Counted from the stretch's first letter, positions 1 to 13,027 are shown. The stretch: 64,000 nucleotides of DNA from Cymodocea nodosa (GCA_036874045.1 CM072339.1:10299501-10363500); one strand, 5' to 3'. The notes: generated by a model from the letters alone, not told the origin. Translations and numbers: made by a program.

Positions 1-1195
1 TGAGAAGAACAAAGAAAAAGTGTGGTGGGAGAGAGTGTGAAAACCACGCTAACTGTAAGAAGCATTAAAAGTTTCCTAAAGCTTCACAATACCACTACCA
101 ATCACCAACCATCGAAGATCTATGAGGATACTTTTTAGATGTCGGGTCGATTCTAAGCCAAACACGATAACTGACAACCACTATAAAAAGTAATCATATC
201 GTAAGAAATGAAATCATTTTCACCAAGTACCGACTCATCTCTCAAGAGATCGTATAACTTCTAGCCTTGGTTTCGAGTTGATGCCAATATACTGAAGAGA
301 AGATTAATTTACAAGTCTCAATTCGCGATTCTATAAGAAAAGGAGACTTGACTGTAAGTAATTAAGTTTTCAGTAATATAATCACATCGCATGTAATGAC
401 AAAAGTTTTTACTATCAATAAAGAATTTCTACATTTCACCTTTCGTTCATCTTTAGGAACATATCAAAACAAAAATTTCAAAAATAAAACTAATTATCTG
501 TGTTTATAGTTAGCATTTGTGTTGTAGTGTTTATTTGTATTGTGACTAATGTTATTATTGTCAGTATTGTAAATGTTTCGTATTTATTTGATTCAGAATA
601 TAAGAAATAGTTTTAGTGATTACTGAATTTGATTCATATAAAACATCCAAAATCTTAATAGTTACTGTTTGAAATATCTAAATATTAGTGTTGACTAATG
701 ACAAATCTCAGATTAACTAACATTAAAAGCATAATTGATGTTATTTACATTTTGTAGAATCGCCCAATGGATAATCGAATTCCTCTATGAATAGCAAAAA
801 TTTAATTAGAAATTATTAGTTAGGCTCGTAAAGTTAATTTAAGTTCACGAAGATAATCCGTTGAGTTAACTGTAACTCTACGAATTAAATCTATTGAGTT
901 AGCAGTAAGTCAACAAAGTGTGTAATTTAAAATACATAAAACTTTAGTTGTAAAAATCAAAATAGTAAGCAATTTTTACTCAATCTCTATGGGATCGACC
1001 TATACTTGTACACAAATACAATAAACATTGTGCACTTATAGTTAAAAATAAATTAGATTTAATATCTAATCTGTGAAAATTATCTGTTTAATTCTAAAAG
1101 AAATTATCAATATATAATTAAAGCAAACGAAAATCACCTAAACAAAGTTTTTAAGTAAATATACATATATAAGTAAACAAAACAAACCAAACAAG
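1..1195 (+). repeat. LTR-B gypsy LTR, 3' part, cut by window edge
   Basis: This stretch matches, segment by segment, the LTR-B copy at 18481-19630: the same run of short sections, including the paired 'ccacgaattaaatct..gttgagttag' motifs near 840-920 and the block near 990-1050 that reads as gatcgacc..tacttg..cattgtgcactta. That last block is shared by all the Athila-type LTRs in the window. The 5' half lies outside the window. The 3' end is not sharp and I see no primer-binding site after it, so it may be a solo or truncated LTR. It is clearly more diverged than the copies at 31337 or 47584. Confidence 0.7.
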
Positions 1196-1199
1196 TGAC

Positions 1200-2083
1200 T
1201 AATATAATATTAAATTTTTCATTTTAATTACATATTTTGTAAGTGAAAAACTCGAAGAATTATCAGATAAGTGTTCAAGTTTTTACAGACATTATAAAAA
1301 TAAGTGTTTGACTAAAACGGTGATTTAAGAGAAAAACTCTATAGTTCTTTAGAAAGAGCATTCTCAATAGATTTACAACAAAATAATGTAGGTATTTCAA
1401 AATTCAAAAGAACATAGGATTATAGAATTACGGAAAAAGTGGATGAATGTGTTGAACATGAAATTTGAATTCGGCTACTATAAATAGGAGGTACAAGCTG
1501 CACTTCAAGCATTCCAAATTCAATACTGAAAAAACCCAATTCAATATAATGTCTCTGTTTAGAGTAAGAGTGAAAGCTTCCACACACACTAACCACTTAT
1601 ACCACACGAAATTAATCTGAAAAACTAAAGGTAAAAAGGAATCAAGGCTAAAGATCAATGAGAAATTCAGAAAAGTAAGGTTTCAACAGCTATTGGGAAA
1701 AAGCTTGGAGAAAGAAAGGTGAAAAGGTTTCATGAAGTGAATTAAAAGATTAAAAACTGTAAGTTCTCTGTATAGTTAATTTTTATTACTTAATGGTAAA
1801 TTCTGAAATGTTATAAATTGTATTATGTTGTAATAAATTACAAAAATTGTGTATATAATAAATAAAGTATTTAGAAAAGATTTTTACAATGTAATTTGTG
1901 GGATTTTAAAGTTAAATTTTTACAGTCACAATTCACCTCCTTGTGAATTTATTTTTGATCCTCACTTTCAATGTTATATAAAGAAAAAAGGAAATCAATA
2001 GTCATATAGATTTTATCTTTAGTTAAGGAGATTGATCGCTTCCCTATTGATTTCTTCTCTTCTCTTCTCTTCTCTTCTCTTCA
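1200..2083 (+). repeat. Degenerate copia LTR remnants
   Basis: A TATA-like site (ctataaatagg, near 1478-1488) and a stretch near 1926-1965 reading cacaattcacctcc..gatcct resemble the 3' end of the copia LTRs at 43853 and 46241. A second, different LTR end appears to run to 2083 and includes a (ttctc)n microsatellite of about six units at 2053-2082. The boundaries cannot be fixed by eye; this is assignment by resemblance only. Confidence 0.4.
2053..2082 (+). repeat. (TTCTC)n microsatellite
   Basis: About six perfect pentamer units, sitting immediately before the primer-site-like sequence of the copia relic at 2086. Confidence 0.85.
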
Positions 2084-2085
2084 GC

Positions 2086-3660
2086 TGATATCAAAGTTAG
2101 GTTCTGGTTGAACATCTATAGGTTTATTTCTCATCTTTTCTTAATTATTTCACTATTACTGTAGTAGAAATCATTCACAATGACAAAAGAAGGAAAGTTT
2201 AAGATTGAGAAGTTTGGTGAAAGTGATTTTGGGTATTGGAAAATGCAGATATATAATTACCTCTATTAAGGAAGGCTACATAAACTCTTGGTAAAGATTA
2301 TGTTTTAAGGAGATGGATCAAAGAGATTGAGATTTGATAGATAGGCAGGCCTTTAATGTGATAAGGATTACCTTAGTAAAAAATGTTGTCTTCAACATTG
2401 TTAAAGAGAAAACCACAACAAATCTAATGAAGTCTCTTTCAAATATGTATGAGAAACAATTAACAAGGTTTATCTAACGAGGAGATTGTTTAACATGAAG
2501 ATGCAAGAAGGTGATTTAGTTGTTGATCACATTAATAAGTTCAACATTATTATAACTTAGCTAAGTTCAATTAAGATAAACTTTGATGATAAAGTGAAAG
2601 CCTTGATTTTGCCATCTTCTTTACTAAAAAACTGGTCTGCAATGGTCACTATAGTTAGTAGCTCTCTAAGGCATGAGAAGCTAAAACTAACAGACATCAG
2701 AGACCTGATATTAAGTGAAGACATTTAAAAGAAGAGTAGTTCTCAAGCAAGCACTTCAAAAGTAACTTTAAATGCTACTTACAAAGGTAAAAGTCAATAG
2801 AGAAGTGGTGGTGATAGAAATAGTTCAAGATCTAAAAGAAAGAGGAAAGACAAAAAGAATGTAACCTGCTGGAACTATAATAAAAAGAGGTATTATAAGA
2901 ATCAATGTAAGGCACCCAAAAAAAGGCAAAATAATCATAAAGGAGCAACAAATTTAGTTAAAATTGTAGATGCTCTTGCTTGTACTATAGATAGTTTCAT
3001 TGAATTCTGGATAATAGACTTAGGTGCTTCTTTTCACTCTACAAACTTCAAAAAATTGTTAAAGAATTATAAATCAATAGAAAAAAGGAAAATCTATCTA
3101 GTAGATGGTACAACATTAGATATTGTAGGAGTTGGAGATACATTAGATCTCACAATGGTAGTATATAGAAGTTGGAGAATGTCAGATATATACTTAATCT
3201 GGCAAAAATTCTAATCTTTACTAGATAGTTAAATAATGTTGGTTGCATCGTCTCTTATAGAGGTGGAAAGTGAAATGTGATAAAGAGAGCCATAGTTATT
3301 ACAAAAGGCAACAAAGTTGGCATATTATATGTTACCTTAAGTGATGAATGTTTGGCAGTCGTCGTAGATCCAATGGAAGCTACAATATTGTGGCACAATA
3401 GGCTAAGCCACATGAGCCAGAAGAGATTAGAGATTTTGTCAACAAAAGGAAGAATTCTAGACTTAAAGTTAGTGGATATGAAATTCTGTGAGAACTACAT
3501 TCTTGGAAAGCAAAGGAAGTTTAGTTTTTCCAAAGGTCTTGGGCTACTAAAACCTAAAAGACTAGAATTGATGCACACTGATGTATGAAGACCTGCATCA
3601 ATTAAATCCTTAAGAGGCTTAAGATATTATATAACATTCATAAATGATTCATAGTTCAAC
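2086..3660 (+). mobile_element. Ty1/copia relic: primer site, gag, protease, pre-integrase
   Basis: A primer-site-like sequence at 2086 (tgatatcaaag, close to the plant initiator tRNA-Met complement tggtatcagagc) is followed by copia gag sequence starting near 2180. A zinc knuckle follows near 2866-2908 (two Cys, His-like position, Cys), then a protease-like motif near 3005-3040 (IIDLGAS). From about 3277 comes the GAG-pre-integrase region, with WHNRLSHMS and a CX..C cysteine pair, and the beginning of the integrase core. The element is a fossil with many breaks and ends abruptly near 3660. Whether the RT relic at 6688 is its continuation cannot be told. Confidence 0.75.
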
Positions 3661-5636
3661 ATGACTACATAAAATCGATAAACTTTAGTGTTCAAAGGCA
3701 TCTGTCTTCCCTAGAAGCTCATTTGTCATCCCTTTCCTATACTTTTGCGTAATTTCGACCACACCCCCAACTATCATTGTCCTTGTCCAAGAAACAAGAA
3801 ATTTCTTAAAAGATACCTTATTCGCCCCTTTTACACTAATGCATGATGGTCGTCTAATGATCATGGATGCATCACTTATGCTCTTAACGTGACAATGAAC
3901 CCACTCCTATCTATATATGGGTCAGTCGCCCCTCCTCTATTATAGACAAATCAAGCTTCACTACCTACACAAGTTCCATCTACCCTAATCTTGCTAGATA
4001 GTAAGCAAAAAGCTAGCATTGCCCCTCTCTACTAGGTGCAGACATCTTAGAGTAGTCAAAGCAACCATCTAACCACCTTAGACCTTAAATTCTCGATCTT
4101 TAAAGTCTAGGTATCAATCCTTTCTAACAAATGGATTCACTAATCATCCTTGACACCATCCACAAGAGCATTGCTCGCCTCTCCCATGTTCTAGCCACAA
4201 AGTTTCTCATTCAATGCCTTAGAGCCCCATGGACCATGTCACACCATCTCCAAAATCCTCCCCCCTCAAAGATTGACTCTTGGACAAGTGGCCAAAAGCT
4301 TTGCTCAAATCTCCCATGTTTTGAATGTCAAGCTTAACCTCCTTGTGTGTGCCTTGGAAACATTAGTTGTCACTGTAGCAAGTCACTAATGACTGGACAA
4401 GCTTCGCACACTACCACCAACCCTCCTCCATAGGAATATTGGCCTCCCCACCAAAACAAGGGTCAAACTTCAATAGTCCGACCATTATAGCCTTGTTTTT
4501 ACAAAATAAGATTTTAGGCAATAATGTCATCAAAAACTTTACAAAAAATACTAATGAACCTTTTAATATTGTAGATTAGTCCACTCGCATTATTCTACAC
4601 TTTATTTATTTACAAAAAATTTCAAGGACATTGTGGTTAGGCTTGTCTTTCTTTTTTAAGGATTTAATAATATGATTTTATTTGGTAGCCACTAGACATG
4701 AAATTTTAATCTCATATTTTTCTGATGAAGTATGATTGATTAGCTAATGAATTGTATTTATTTTGTGTCATTTTGAATTTAGTTGAGATTTCTTAAATTT
4801 TCATGTATTTATTACATGCTCATGCATTGCACCTTACATGCATCTTTCCCCTTAATCTAAATCAAGGAAAGAAAAAGATAAGTCAAGTCATGCATCATAA
4901 CCAATCAAACCTTTTATTTCTGCAAAACTCATGAATCATTTTGCACAATCTATATGTTTAGTATTAGGATTTATCTATGTTGGATTTGGATTAAAACTAA
5001 ACCATTTAATCTAGGCTCAACTAAAGTTCATCTCTATTTTATGTATAAATGAGAGATGTTTTACATGACTATCTCTTAGGTTCTTAGTTCTTTTTGTCTA
5101 CATTAACCTTTTAGCTCATCTCTCTTTATACTCTTAAGCTCAACCTCTTCTATATGTGTTGTACACTTAGATGCATTTACATTTGACATACACTTGACAC
5201 CTATTTAAGCATCTAAGAGATCAATCTAAGGTTAAGTGCATGGAGCGTTTAACACATTTTCTATGCATAATTAGAAAATATATCTGAAACTCTTTGATTA
5301 AGTCATTAGCCTTATCCCTCTTCTTTAAGCACAAATGTCATTTTGCATACATCTCCATTACATAACATTAAGGTTTTTCTAATTTCTCTCTTTAATAAAC
5401 TAGGTGGTGATTTTTTCTTAAGATGATTCCTAAATATTTCGAGTTAGGTATTTGATTTGCTCTATCAGCAACAATGTCAATATGGTAATAATTCAAAATC
5501 AGGTTTGTAAGATGGCCTAATTTCATTATCTTGGTCTTAAGTGACATGAATAAAGAGTCCCTCTCCTATAAATAGACTAGGTAGTCTATGAATTTCAAAC
5601 TAAGGAATATTATCACTATTATCACTACCAACATTA
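3660..5636. other. Unclassified sequence between copia relics
   Basis: About 3660-4500 is C- and T-rich on the plus strand, unlike the AT-rich surroundings, and has only short open frames that match no family I recognise. About 4500-5636 is AT-rich with no convincing gene, although it contains TATA-like and pyrimidine-rich stretches (near 5040-5130) of the kind found in LTR promoters. No terminal repeats were found. Confidence 0.4.
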
Positions 5637-6680
5637 TGTTAAGAAAATCTTTCTTAGTTGATTTTAATGATGTAAAACTTCACGATAAATATGAAATTGT
5701 ATAACAATTTCCTATAGGATCTTTACATGATTATAGGGATCAATGTGAACAAAAATATCTCACAAAGAGAAGCAACAACATATCAAGATGAAGAAGGAAA
5801 TACTCTTGTAGAAAAAGAAAAATTATAGCAATTCAAATTGAAGGCAAAAATGGAAAAAGCATAGCATTAAGTATTAAGTATATGTGTAAATTACTTGTAA
5901 TAATGCACTTGTTCTTTAGGGAAGCCTTCCCTCAACTTAGAGTCTTTAATAGGAAACTCCCTTAGAAACTTTGCACCTAGGGCTAAATTGGATCACTGTT
6001 CAAAGTGTTTCAAGCCACAATTTTCTAAGTAAAATAGATTAAAAAAAAACTTCCTAAATCAAACCACCAAAATTGATGAATTGGATAGCCATTCATAGGT
6101 TCAATAGAATCAGTATAAGTCTTTCGAATTAAGCCTCCAATGTTTAGTAATCGAGCAACCATTTATCAAACTTGTTAAAGCTAGAGAAACTTATCACTAA
6201 AATGGGTCACCAAACAATAGTAACCAAATCACCATTTTAAGATAGAAAGTTAGAATCTACTTGTATGTTAGAACAGACCATCAATTTTTTAAATCGGATG
6301 CTCATTCACACTTCAAATTAATGTTCTAAATTTACCTAGGCCTTTGTCTTAAAATGGATAACCTTGTGAAAATTGGATTACCAATTCAGAAAAAATCTAG
6401 GACAGTAAATTTTGGAATAAGAAAATAGGTTAACAAAAATGAATTAGTTCTGGCCAAAAACTAATTTTTATACCAAAATGGATTAACGATCTTAAATTTG
6501 TTATGGGTGAAAACTAGCTGTTGCACTTAAAGTCTATAAATAAAAACCCTCCTATGACTTCAAGATAACTTGTAAACTAAACACTCTCACTTACGACCTA
6601 GTAGAAAATGCACAAAGCTCTATAGTGCTCCTGTCCTTCAAGTCCCATCAAATTTTAAGTGCTTTAACCTTCAAGGTTTG
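5637..6680 (+). repeat. Sirevirus-like copia LTR remnant
   Basis: It begins tgttaagaaaatc..gattttaatgatg, close to the 5' end of the copia LTRs at 42273 and 53483 (minus), which read tgtt..ttttgatgatg. It holds iterated sections around 'aaattggat..cc' and a TATA-like site (tctataaataaaa, near 6532-6544). The 3' border is unclear because copia RT sequence follows from about 6688. Confidence 0.45.
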
Positions 6681-6687
6681 TTACTCA

Positions 6688-7616
6688 AGGAGAGAACACT
6701 ATATGTCTTCTCAAGAAAGCTATTTATGGTCTTAAATAGAGTTCACAAGCTTGGTTTGTCAAGTTCAGCTCGATTATGCTACAACACAATTTCAAGAAGT
6801 GCGTTGTTGATCCCTCTATCTTTGTTCACAACAGTCATAATGGCTATATCATTCTAATAGTATATGTTGATGACATCATCCTGATAGCTAGTGATATGGC
6901 AGAACTTCATTGAACAAACAAGATTTTACAAAATAATTTTGTCATTAAAGATAAAGGCAAACCGAAGTATTTTCTAGGCATTGAATTTGCCTACAAAGGG
7001 GATCAAACACTCCTTACCTAGAGAAAATATGCTCTGGATTTGTTGGAGGAGAGAGGTTTATTGGGTTGCAAGCTAGAATCCACTCCAATTGAGTTGAATC
7101 CACCTTTTTGGGATAGAGAATCAAATTTATATCTTGATGTGGAATAATAACGTAAACTTATTGGTAAACTTATCTACCTTACAGTTACTAGACCTGACAT
7201 TACTTACATAGTAGGTATACTTAGTCAATTCATGCAAGAACCTTGACAAGTACATTAGAATGATGTCATACATCTTCTATCCTATATAAAGAGATCACTA
7301 GGAAAATGGTTGATTTATTCCAAAAATAGTCGTCTTCAGGTCAAGGCATACTCAGACTTTGGATTGGGCAACGATACTAAAAGGTCAACATCTAGATATT
7401 ACACATGTGGGTGGTAATTTGGTAACTTGGCAAAACAAGAAATAAAGCATTCCTTCAAAATCAAGTGCAGAGGTAGAACTTCGCTTCATGTCTCAAACTA
7501 CTAGCGAACTAATGTGGATCAAGAACTTTCTATCTAAGTGGGAAATAATCGTTCCCACTCCTATAAATATGTTTTATAACAACCAAGCTACTATCTATAT
7601 TACAAGCAATGAATAT
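6688..7616 (+). mobile_element. Ty1/copia relic: RT and RNase H part
   Basis: Plus-strand reading gives copia RT (RVT_2) hallmarks: KKAIYGLK near 6712, the catalytic YVDD box near 6865, then the connection region (YFLGIEF, near 6970) and RNase H sequence. The sequence stops exactly where the solo LTR at 7617 begins and resumes at 9725, so one copia body was split by that insertion. It is an old fossil with many breaks. Confidence 0.8.
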
Positions 7617-9724
7617 TGTTCATCAATTTTTAGTACACTATATTTAATTACTAAATAGCTGATATTTTATTATACCGCAAGTACACGGATTTAATTGTAA
7701 ACAATGTGTAAATATGAGTTTGTCCTTAGGGATTAGATGAATTAATTTTACTTAAGATGCCTAACAATTATTTAGAAAATTAACAAGGTCACTTTTGTCT
7801 TTTTTGAAATAATTGTTACTTGTTACTATTTTTAGAAATTCTATTTCTTTAGTAAATTCTACTTAACATGCAAATTCTACTTAAATTATAATTAACTATA
7901 TTTACAAAACAATTCTACTCAATATTAAATAATTAAGTAATTAAAATCCTACAGTTGCAGATCTATCATTGGTAAATGTCTTTACCAACAATATAGTCGA
8001 AGGTTAGCACTAACATAACGATGCCTTAAAATGTGAGCCAGATGAAATTAATGAAGATATTTCTCAATTTTTAGTTGATTGAAAGATTAACTGTTATAAA
8101 GCTTTTAAAAATCAGTCAACTAAAATGATTAAAATACAGTTACAACAAACACAACACAAACGTTACGATTATGATAAAATGTAAACACAATTGGATACAC
8201 AATATAGATGAAAAAATAAATTAAAAAAAGGAGAGAACAACTAATCTAACACTACAACATTCACCCTTCGAAATTTGCTCAAGTCAAGCTCTTCTCTTTG
8301 TCTTTACTTCCAGACCACCAAGTTGTCAGGCTGGCAATCCTTCTTTCACAATTTACACTGAACATTTGTGTGTCACTCATATAAATTTAGTGGTATGAAA
8401 CTACGAAAGGAAGCAATCAACGTCAATAGACTTTCCTTTAAGAATATGCTTAGGTTAGAAAAGTCTGTAGTGACCACATCAAGTCGAAGAATGAAGAAGA
8501 AAAGGTCATCAATCTTCTCTCGAGAAAAACTAAATAGGTGGATTGTGGAAGTTTTGACTCAAATATGCACTAGAATGACGTTGGACAAAGAAGGGGGAAA
8601 GACAGTGCAATTTCCATATTCCCTTATATGGTAATATCAGGATGAAACCATATTCCTGTAAGTGGAGATAGTGCGTAGCGTTGTCAATTACAGTAGTAGT
8701 TATTGCGAGTACAACTTGTTAACTTCGATCCTTTTGTCAAATAAGAATTCTTCATGTAAACCATATTTTTTTCCTTGTTAACTACGTTCTTTATTTTCTA
8801 GAAAATCAATGTCTACTTTCTGTAACTACTTTAATACATGTAAAATTTCCATCATATCCATTGATGAATAAAAGAGATATAAATCTTTTAATGGTTTATA
8901 AATAATTAGAATTTCAATACATTATTAACAATGGAATAAAATAAACTAAGAGTATAGAAATACCTAAAATGCACAATCATTGGTAAACTAATTAACCAAC
9001 AATTCCATTATTGGTAAACCTCTTAGTCAATGATAAACTTTTTTAATAAAAATCTATGAAATATTGAAAATAGGATCGTTGGTAAACTAGATTACCAACG
9101 AAGTTAGTTCGTTGGTTATTTAATTAACCAATGGACTAACTACTCGTATAAAATAGATTATGCACGAACATTCAATTAACACATACAAAGGTAACAAGTG
9201 CAATTACCATAAAAATCATCTTTAACAATATATAATGGTATTCTATAAAAATACCTCTTCGTAACATGTTTTATACCTGTATATAAATCATAGTATAAGA
9301 TATTACTATTCAAACATGCAATCCAACGCATGCAATTATGCTAACTCAACGAGTTAACATGTGCAATTTACGTAACAGATTTGTTAGTAAAGTGACAATC
9401 AATGGAGTTAGTTCGTTGGTTATTGAAATAACCAATGAACTTGTCGCATCATATAAAATAACCACAAATTTCATAACTTGCAACCTTTGTTAATTAGCAT
9501 GACAAATATTCAGTCCAAATGACTAGTTTCTATATTGTTTCACCAAATGATCTTCAATAACTTTAAAAATAGAATTAATACATCAATTAATTACATATAA
9601 AACATGCATCAACTTGGAATTATACTTCACTTATCATTCCACATTAAACCATATTAATGACAACTTGAATTTGACAAAATGCATGATTTAACCTATAAAA
9701 ATTGCATAAATTCAAGTCTAAACA
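7617..9724 (-). repeat. Solo LTR-E (Athila-like), inserted in copia RNase H
   Basis: A 2108-bp unit with tgtt..aaca ends. It is flanked by aatat (7612-7616) and aatac (9725-9729), a 5-bp target duplication with one difference. On both sides the host sequence is copia RNase H, which confirms an insertion. The order of sections matches LTR-B read on the minus strand, including a degenerate form of the shared U5-like block near 7680-7730, and its minus-strand 5' end (tgtttaga) resembles LTR-B. It is packed with palindromes built on TTGGT/ACCAA, such as the perfect 9-bp-arm inverted repeat at 9077-9100. No internal coding region is present, hence a solo LTR. The open frame at 8368-8634 inside it matches nothing I recognise. 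Confidence 0.8.
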
Positions 9725-9931
9725 AATACTATCAAAAGCGTTCAAAACATATTGAGATTAATTGTTATTATATTCATGACCTAGTTGAACGTGGCATCAT
9801 CTCACTTCCATTCACAAGATCTAAGGATGAAATTGTGGACATTTTCACTAAAGCTCTATGAATTAGTTCTTTTAATAATCTTTGTAACAAGCTAAGTCTT
9901 ATAGATATTTAAGCTCCAACTTGAGGGGGAG
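9725..9931 (+). mobile_element. Copia relic: RNase H tail and polypurine tract
   Basis: It continues the relic interrupted at 7616. The frame at 9679-9861 shows the conserved copia RNase H C-terminus (KHIEINC, then DIFTKAL); only the part from 9725 belongs to the element. It is followed near 9921-9931 by a polypurine tract (ttgagggggag) abutting a TG-starting LTR, the standard 3' end of a copia element. Confidence 0.85.
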
Positions 9932-10074
9932 TGTTAAAATGAAAATATATGTCCGTTCATTAGACCCACTAGGTCGTGTGTATATATACTTATATTGTTT
10001 TGATTATGAAGTAATAAAGATAATTTCTATATCTAAGAATTACTATCTTGCAAATTAGTTAAATTATTCTTCCA
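9932..10074 (+). repeat. Probable short copia 3' LTR
   Basis: It starts tgttaaaatg directly after the polypurine tract, as expected for a 3' LTR. The end at about 10074 (..cttcca) is a guess from a TG..CA ending; no partner 5' LTR was found. Confidence 0.45.
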
Positions 10075-11241
10075 TATTGTAGCATGAAAAGATATTTTGA
10101 AAATATTATTATTTTCATTTGAGTTTGATTTTATTTTGTATTTGTAGATAAAATAATAAGACAAAATTACATTTAAAAAAGTTTAGTGTTGCTAATTTAT
10201 ATTCTTGATTATTTTGCAACCATGGATATATTATACTAGTAACATGAAACTATTTATAAAAAATGTTTATTATTACTGATTTGCTAGTGTTATTGTTTTC
10301 GCATTTTTTATCCAACAAAATTATGAACACAAAATTGAATAAAACATTTCAGTTTAGTATTACAAAACTAAATAAAATTATACATAACATTTTAGATTAG
10401 TTTCACAAAACTATATAGAATTATAAGAAAAAATAAACTTTTATCCAACATTAATATATCATAAAATATATTTTGGTCAAATATAATAATTCAACACTGG
10501 AGTGCATGATTGGGAGGGGGGGAGGGAGACATCGATGCAATCTGCACGCATTGATGTGTTTATAACCCAATTATCCATATTTTTAGGGGAACATTATGTG
10601 ATTCATGTAATTACAAGATTATTGGGTAAGTTGGGGAAATTATGGTCCTTTCAATATCAAAACCGGAATTGGTTTTTCTGGTTTTTTTCAGTGGTTTGGT
10701 GTCTTTTTTGTTGTTGAACAAGTACTTCATGATCAATGGTTAGGATTTAGTATTAACATAAGAATAATAAGGTGAACTAGATATTTACTCTATGTGTGTG
10801 TGTAGCCCTGTACCGTAATGCAATCTAATCTATCATTTTCCACTACAACCTAATAGAACATAAAATAACAATGGTAGGGATTTTTATTTGGAAAGAAATC
10901 CCCCTCTGCCTGCTAAATTTTGGCTTCTTCTTAACCCCCTCTAGACATTCTCACCTCCTTATCAAATCCTACTCTCCGTCTCACCATTCTCCAGCCTCTT
11001 CACATTTCTCCATTGGTGCCAACATCCAGTGATGTGTGTGAAGAGTACAATATTGCAATGGACACTGGACCAGTGGTAGCAATCCAATCCCTCACCATAG
11101 GTCACTTCTGATTTTACTTATTCTTCCATTCCATATATCCAAATTATTTTCTTCTTTTATTTCATTATTTTCATATTTATTTATCTTACTGATTTTCTTT
11201 TACTATTAATCTTTGATTTTTGTTCCTGTTTTTAACAAAGA
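10075..11241. other. AT-rich intergenic sequence, no gene seen
   Basis: I see no convincing coding region, terminal repeat or RNA gene. A G-run lies near 10508-10525 and a TG run near 10793-10803. If the zinc-finger gene to the right is intact, this could be its intron or lost 3' region, but no CCCH motif was found here on the minus strand. Confidence 0.5.
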
Positions 11242-11598
11242 TAGAATAAAAGAGAATGCCCAAGGATGTGAAGGTGAAAATGACTTGGGTTGCTAGAGTT
11301 GGAGAAGGGAGAATAAAAAAAATGGATAGTAAAGATGTGCCAGGAAGGCTGAATTTCATTACTTAACAAATTGACAAGAGGTTGCAAAGGACACATGCAT
11401 ACTACGCACATTTATATCTACTCCTAAGGACATGAGAACTGGACAAATGTGTATAGCAAATAACTGGCTACAAACACAATAACTACCCACTACTTCCATG
11501 AAAGTCTCTTCATAGATACACATGAATTGGATAATTCACTCACACAACTCCACATACTGCCCATACACAAGGCAATTACTAAACCACATTCACCAACA
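11242..11598 (-). repeat. 3' LTR of the RT-less copia element
   Basis: 357 bp. It aligns along its length with 15134-15495, with about 28 differences and two small indels by eye. The plus-strand ends read tagaata..ccaaca; the partner keeps the canonical tg start. Confidence 0.85.
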
Positions 11599-11749
11599 CT
11601 CCTTAGTTCAAGGATTGCTGACACCAATTTTGCTTCTCAAGACTTCAAATCAACCTACAGGCAATGGCTTGGTAAAAATATCTATGAGTTGGTCTTTAGA
11701 TCTACAATAGCAAAAAGATACTTCACCAATCTTTTACATCTCCTTCAAT

Positions 11750-13027
11750 TAGAGGTGTCAATTGGGTCGAACCATTGCAGGTCAAGTTAGACTACAATAT
11801 ATTAGAAAATCAGCATATAGACCAATTTGAACAAAGTTGGGTTGGCTCGTGGGCTAGGCTCAGGCTAACCTACAGGCCTAACCTGTAAGTCTATAACCCT
11901 TTTAAATTTTAAGGTTCATTTTTTACAAACGTTAAAATAACATTCATAATGTTCATTTTTTTATGTAACGTTTGTTTTTTACAAACATTTTTCAACATTC
12001 ATTTTACAAAAAAAAAGAGAAGAGAAGGATGAACTGATAAAAAAATAACGTTCACAAATTTAAATATTTAAATATAATTATGTACATTAAATGTAAAAAT
12101 ATTTGATGTAGTTACAAAATTAATGTATTTTTAATTTGAATTCAAAAATAAAATAATTATTTTAACTTTACAACTTATGTTTGAATGTGTTGATGGATGA
12201 TGAATCATGAATAGTGAATTGATGATAACTTGATATTAATATTAACATAATGAATCATGATTCACGAATAATGATTTATGTTTGATGTTCATGTATTTAT
12301 AAATAAAATAATGTGTTTGAACGATGAATTGATTATTGGATAACGTTGTAATTTTTTTTAATTTAAAATCAAAAAAATAAATATAAAAAAATCAAAAACT
12401 TCGATTGGACTGAAGTTAAGCTTCAATTAGACTGAAGTTGAGCTTTAATTAGACCAAAGAAAAAAATAAAAAATTTCAATCAAACCAAAGTTAAGCTTCA
12501 ATCAAACCAAAGCAAAAATTAAAAAAAATTAAAAACTTTGATCGAACCAAAGTTCAACTTCAATCAAGCCAAAGGAAAAAATAAAAAACTTCAGTGCAAT
12601 CGAAGTTAACCTTAAATCAGACCAAAAGAAAAAATAAAAAACTTCAGTCAAATTGAAGAAAAAAAAATAATAAAAAGTTTTAAAAAATTAAAAACTTCAA
12701 TCAAACTAAAGTTGAAATTTGGTTAGATTAAAGAAAAAAATAAAAATAAAAAAAAAAATTCAGTCAGACCGATGGAAAAATTAAAATAATAAACTTTGAT
12801 CAAACTGAAGTTGAGTTTTAATCAGATTGAAGAAAAAAATAAAAAATTATAAAAACAAATCAAGCTAAGGGTCAGGCCAGGCTATCTCGAAAAAATTTTG
12901 AGTTAAATTGAGCTACCTTAAAAAAAATTCAGGTCAAGCTAGGCTAAAAAATTAAAAAATTTTCGACCCAACCTATAGCCCGAACAAGCTGATACTTTTT
13001 AGGTCGGCCAACCCATTGACACCTCTA
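11750..13027. mobile_element. Non-autonomous hAT-like DNA element
   Basis: Terminal inverted repeats of about 17 bp (tagaggtgtcaattggg at the left, cccattgacacctcta at the right) are flanked by 8-bp direct repeats, ccttcaat (11742-11749) and gcttcaat (13028-13035), with 7 of 8 bases matching. An 8-bp target duplication and short inverted repeats starting near AGGTGTCAA fit the hAT superfamily. There is no transposase frame. The interior contains a degenerate tandem array at about 12395-12850, so it must rely on a transposase supplied elsewhere. Confidence 0.8.
12395..12850. repeat. Degenerate tandem array inside the hAT-like element
   Basis: Units of roughly 50-65 bp repeat the words aaacttcaatc, aaaccaaagtt and aagcttcaat, separated by A-rich linkers (aaaaaataaaaa). 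Several units contain the near-palindrome aagttaagctt. The copies are clearly related but diverged. Confidence 0.75.

Noticed and set aside
11040-11125. Minus-strand short peptide (IATTGPVSIAI) resembling a protease motif
   Set aside because: Too short, ends at once, no neighbouring domain or splice support.
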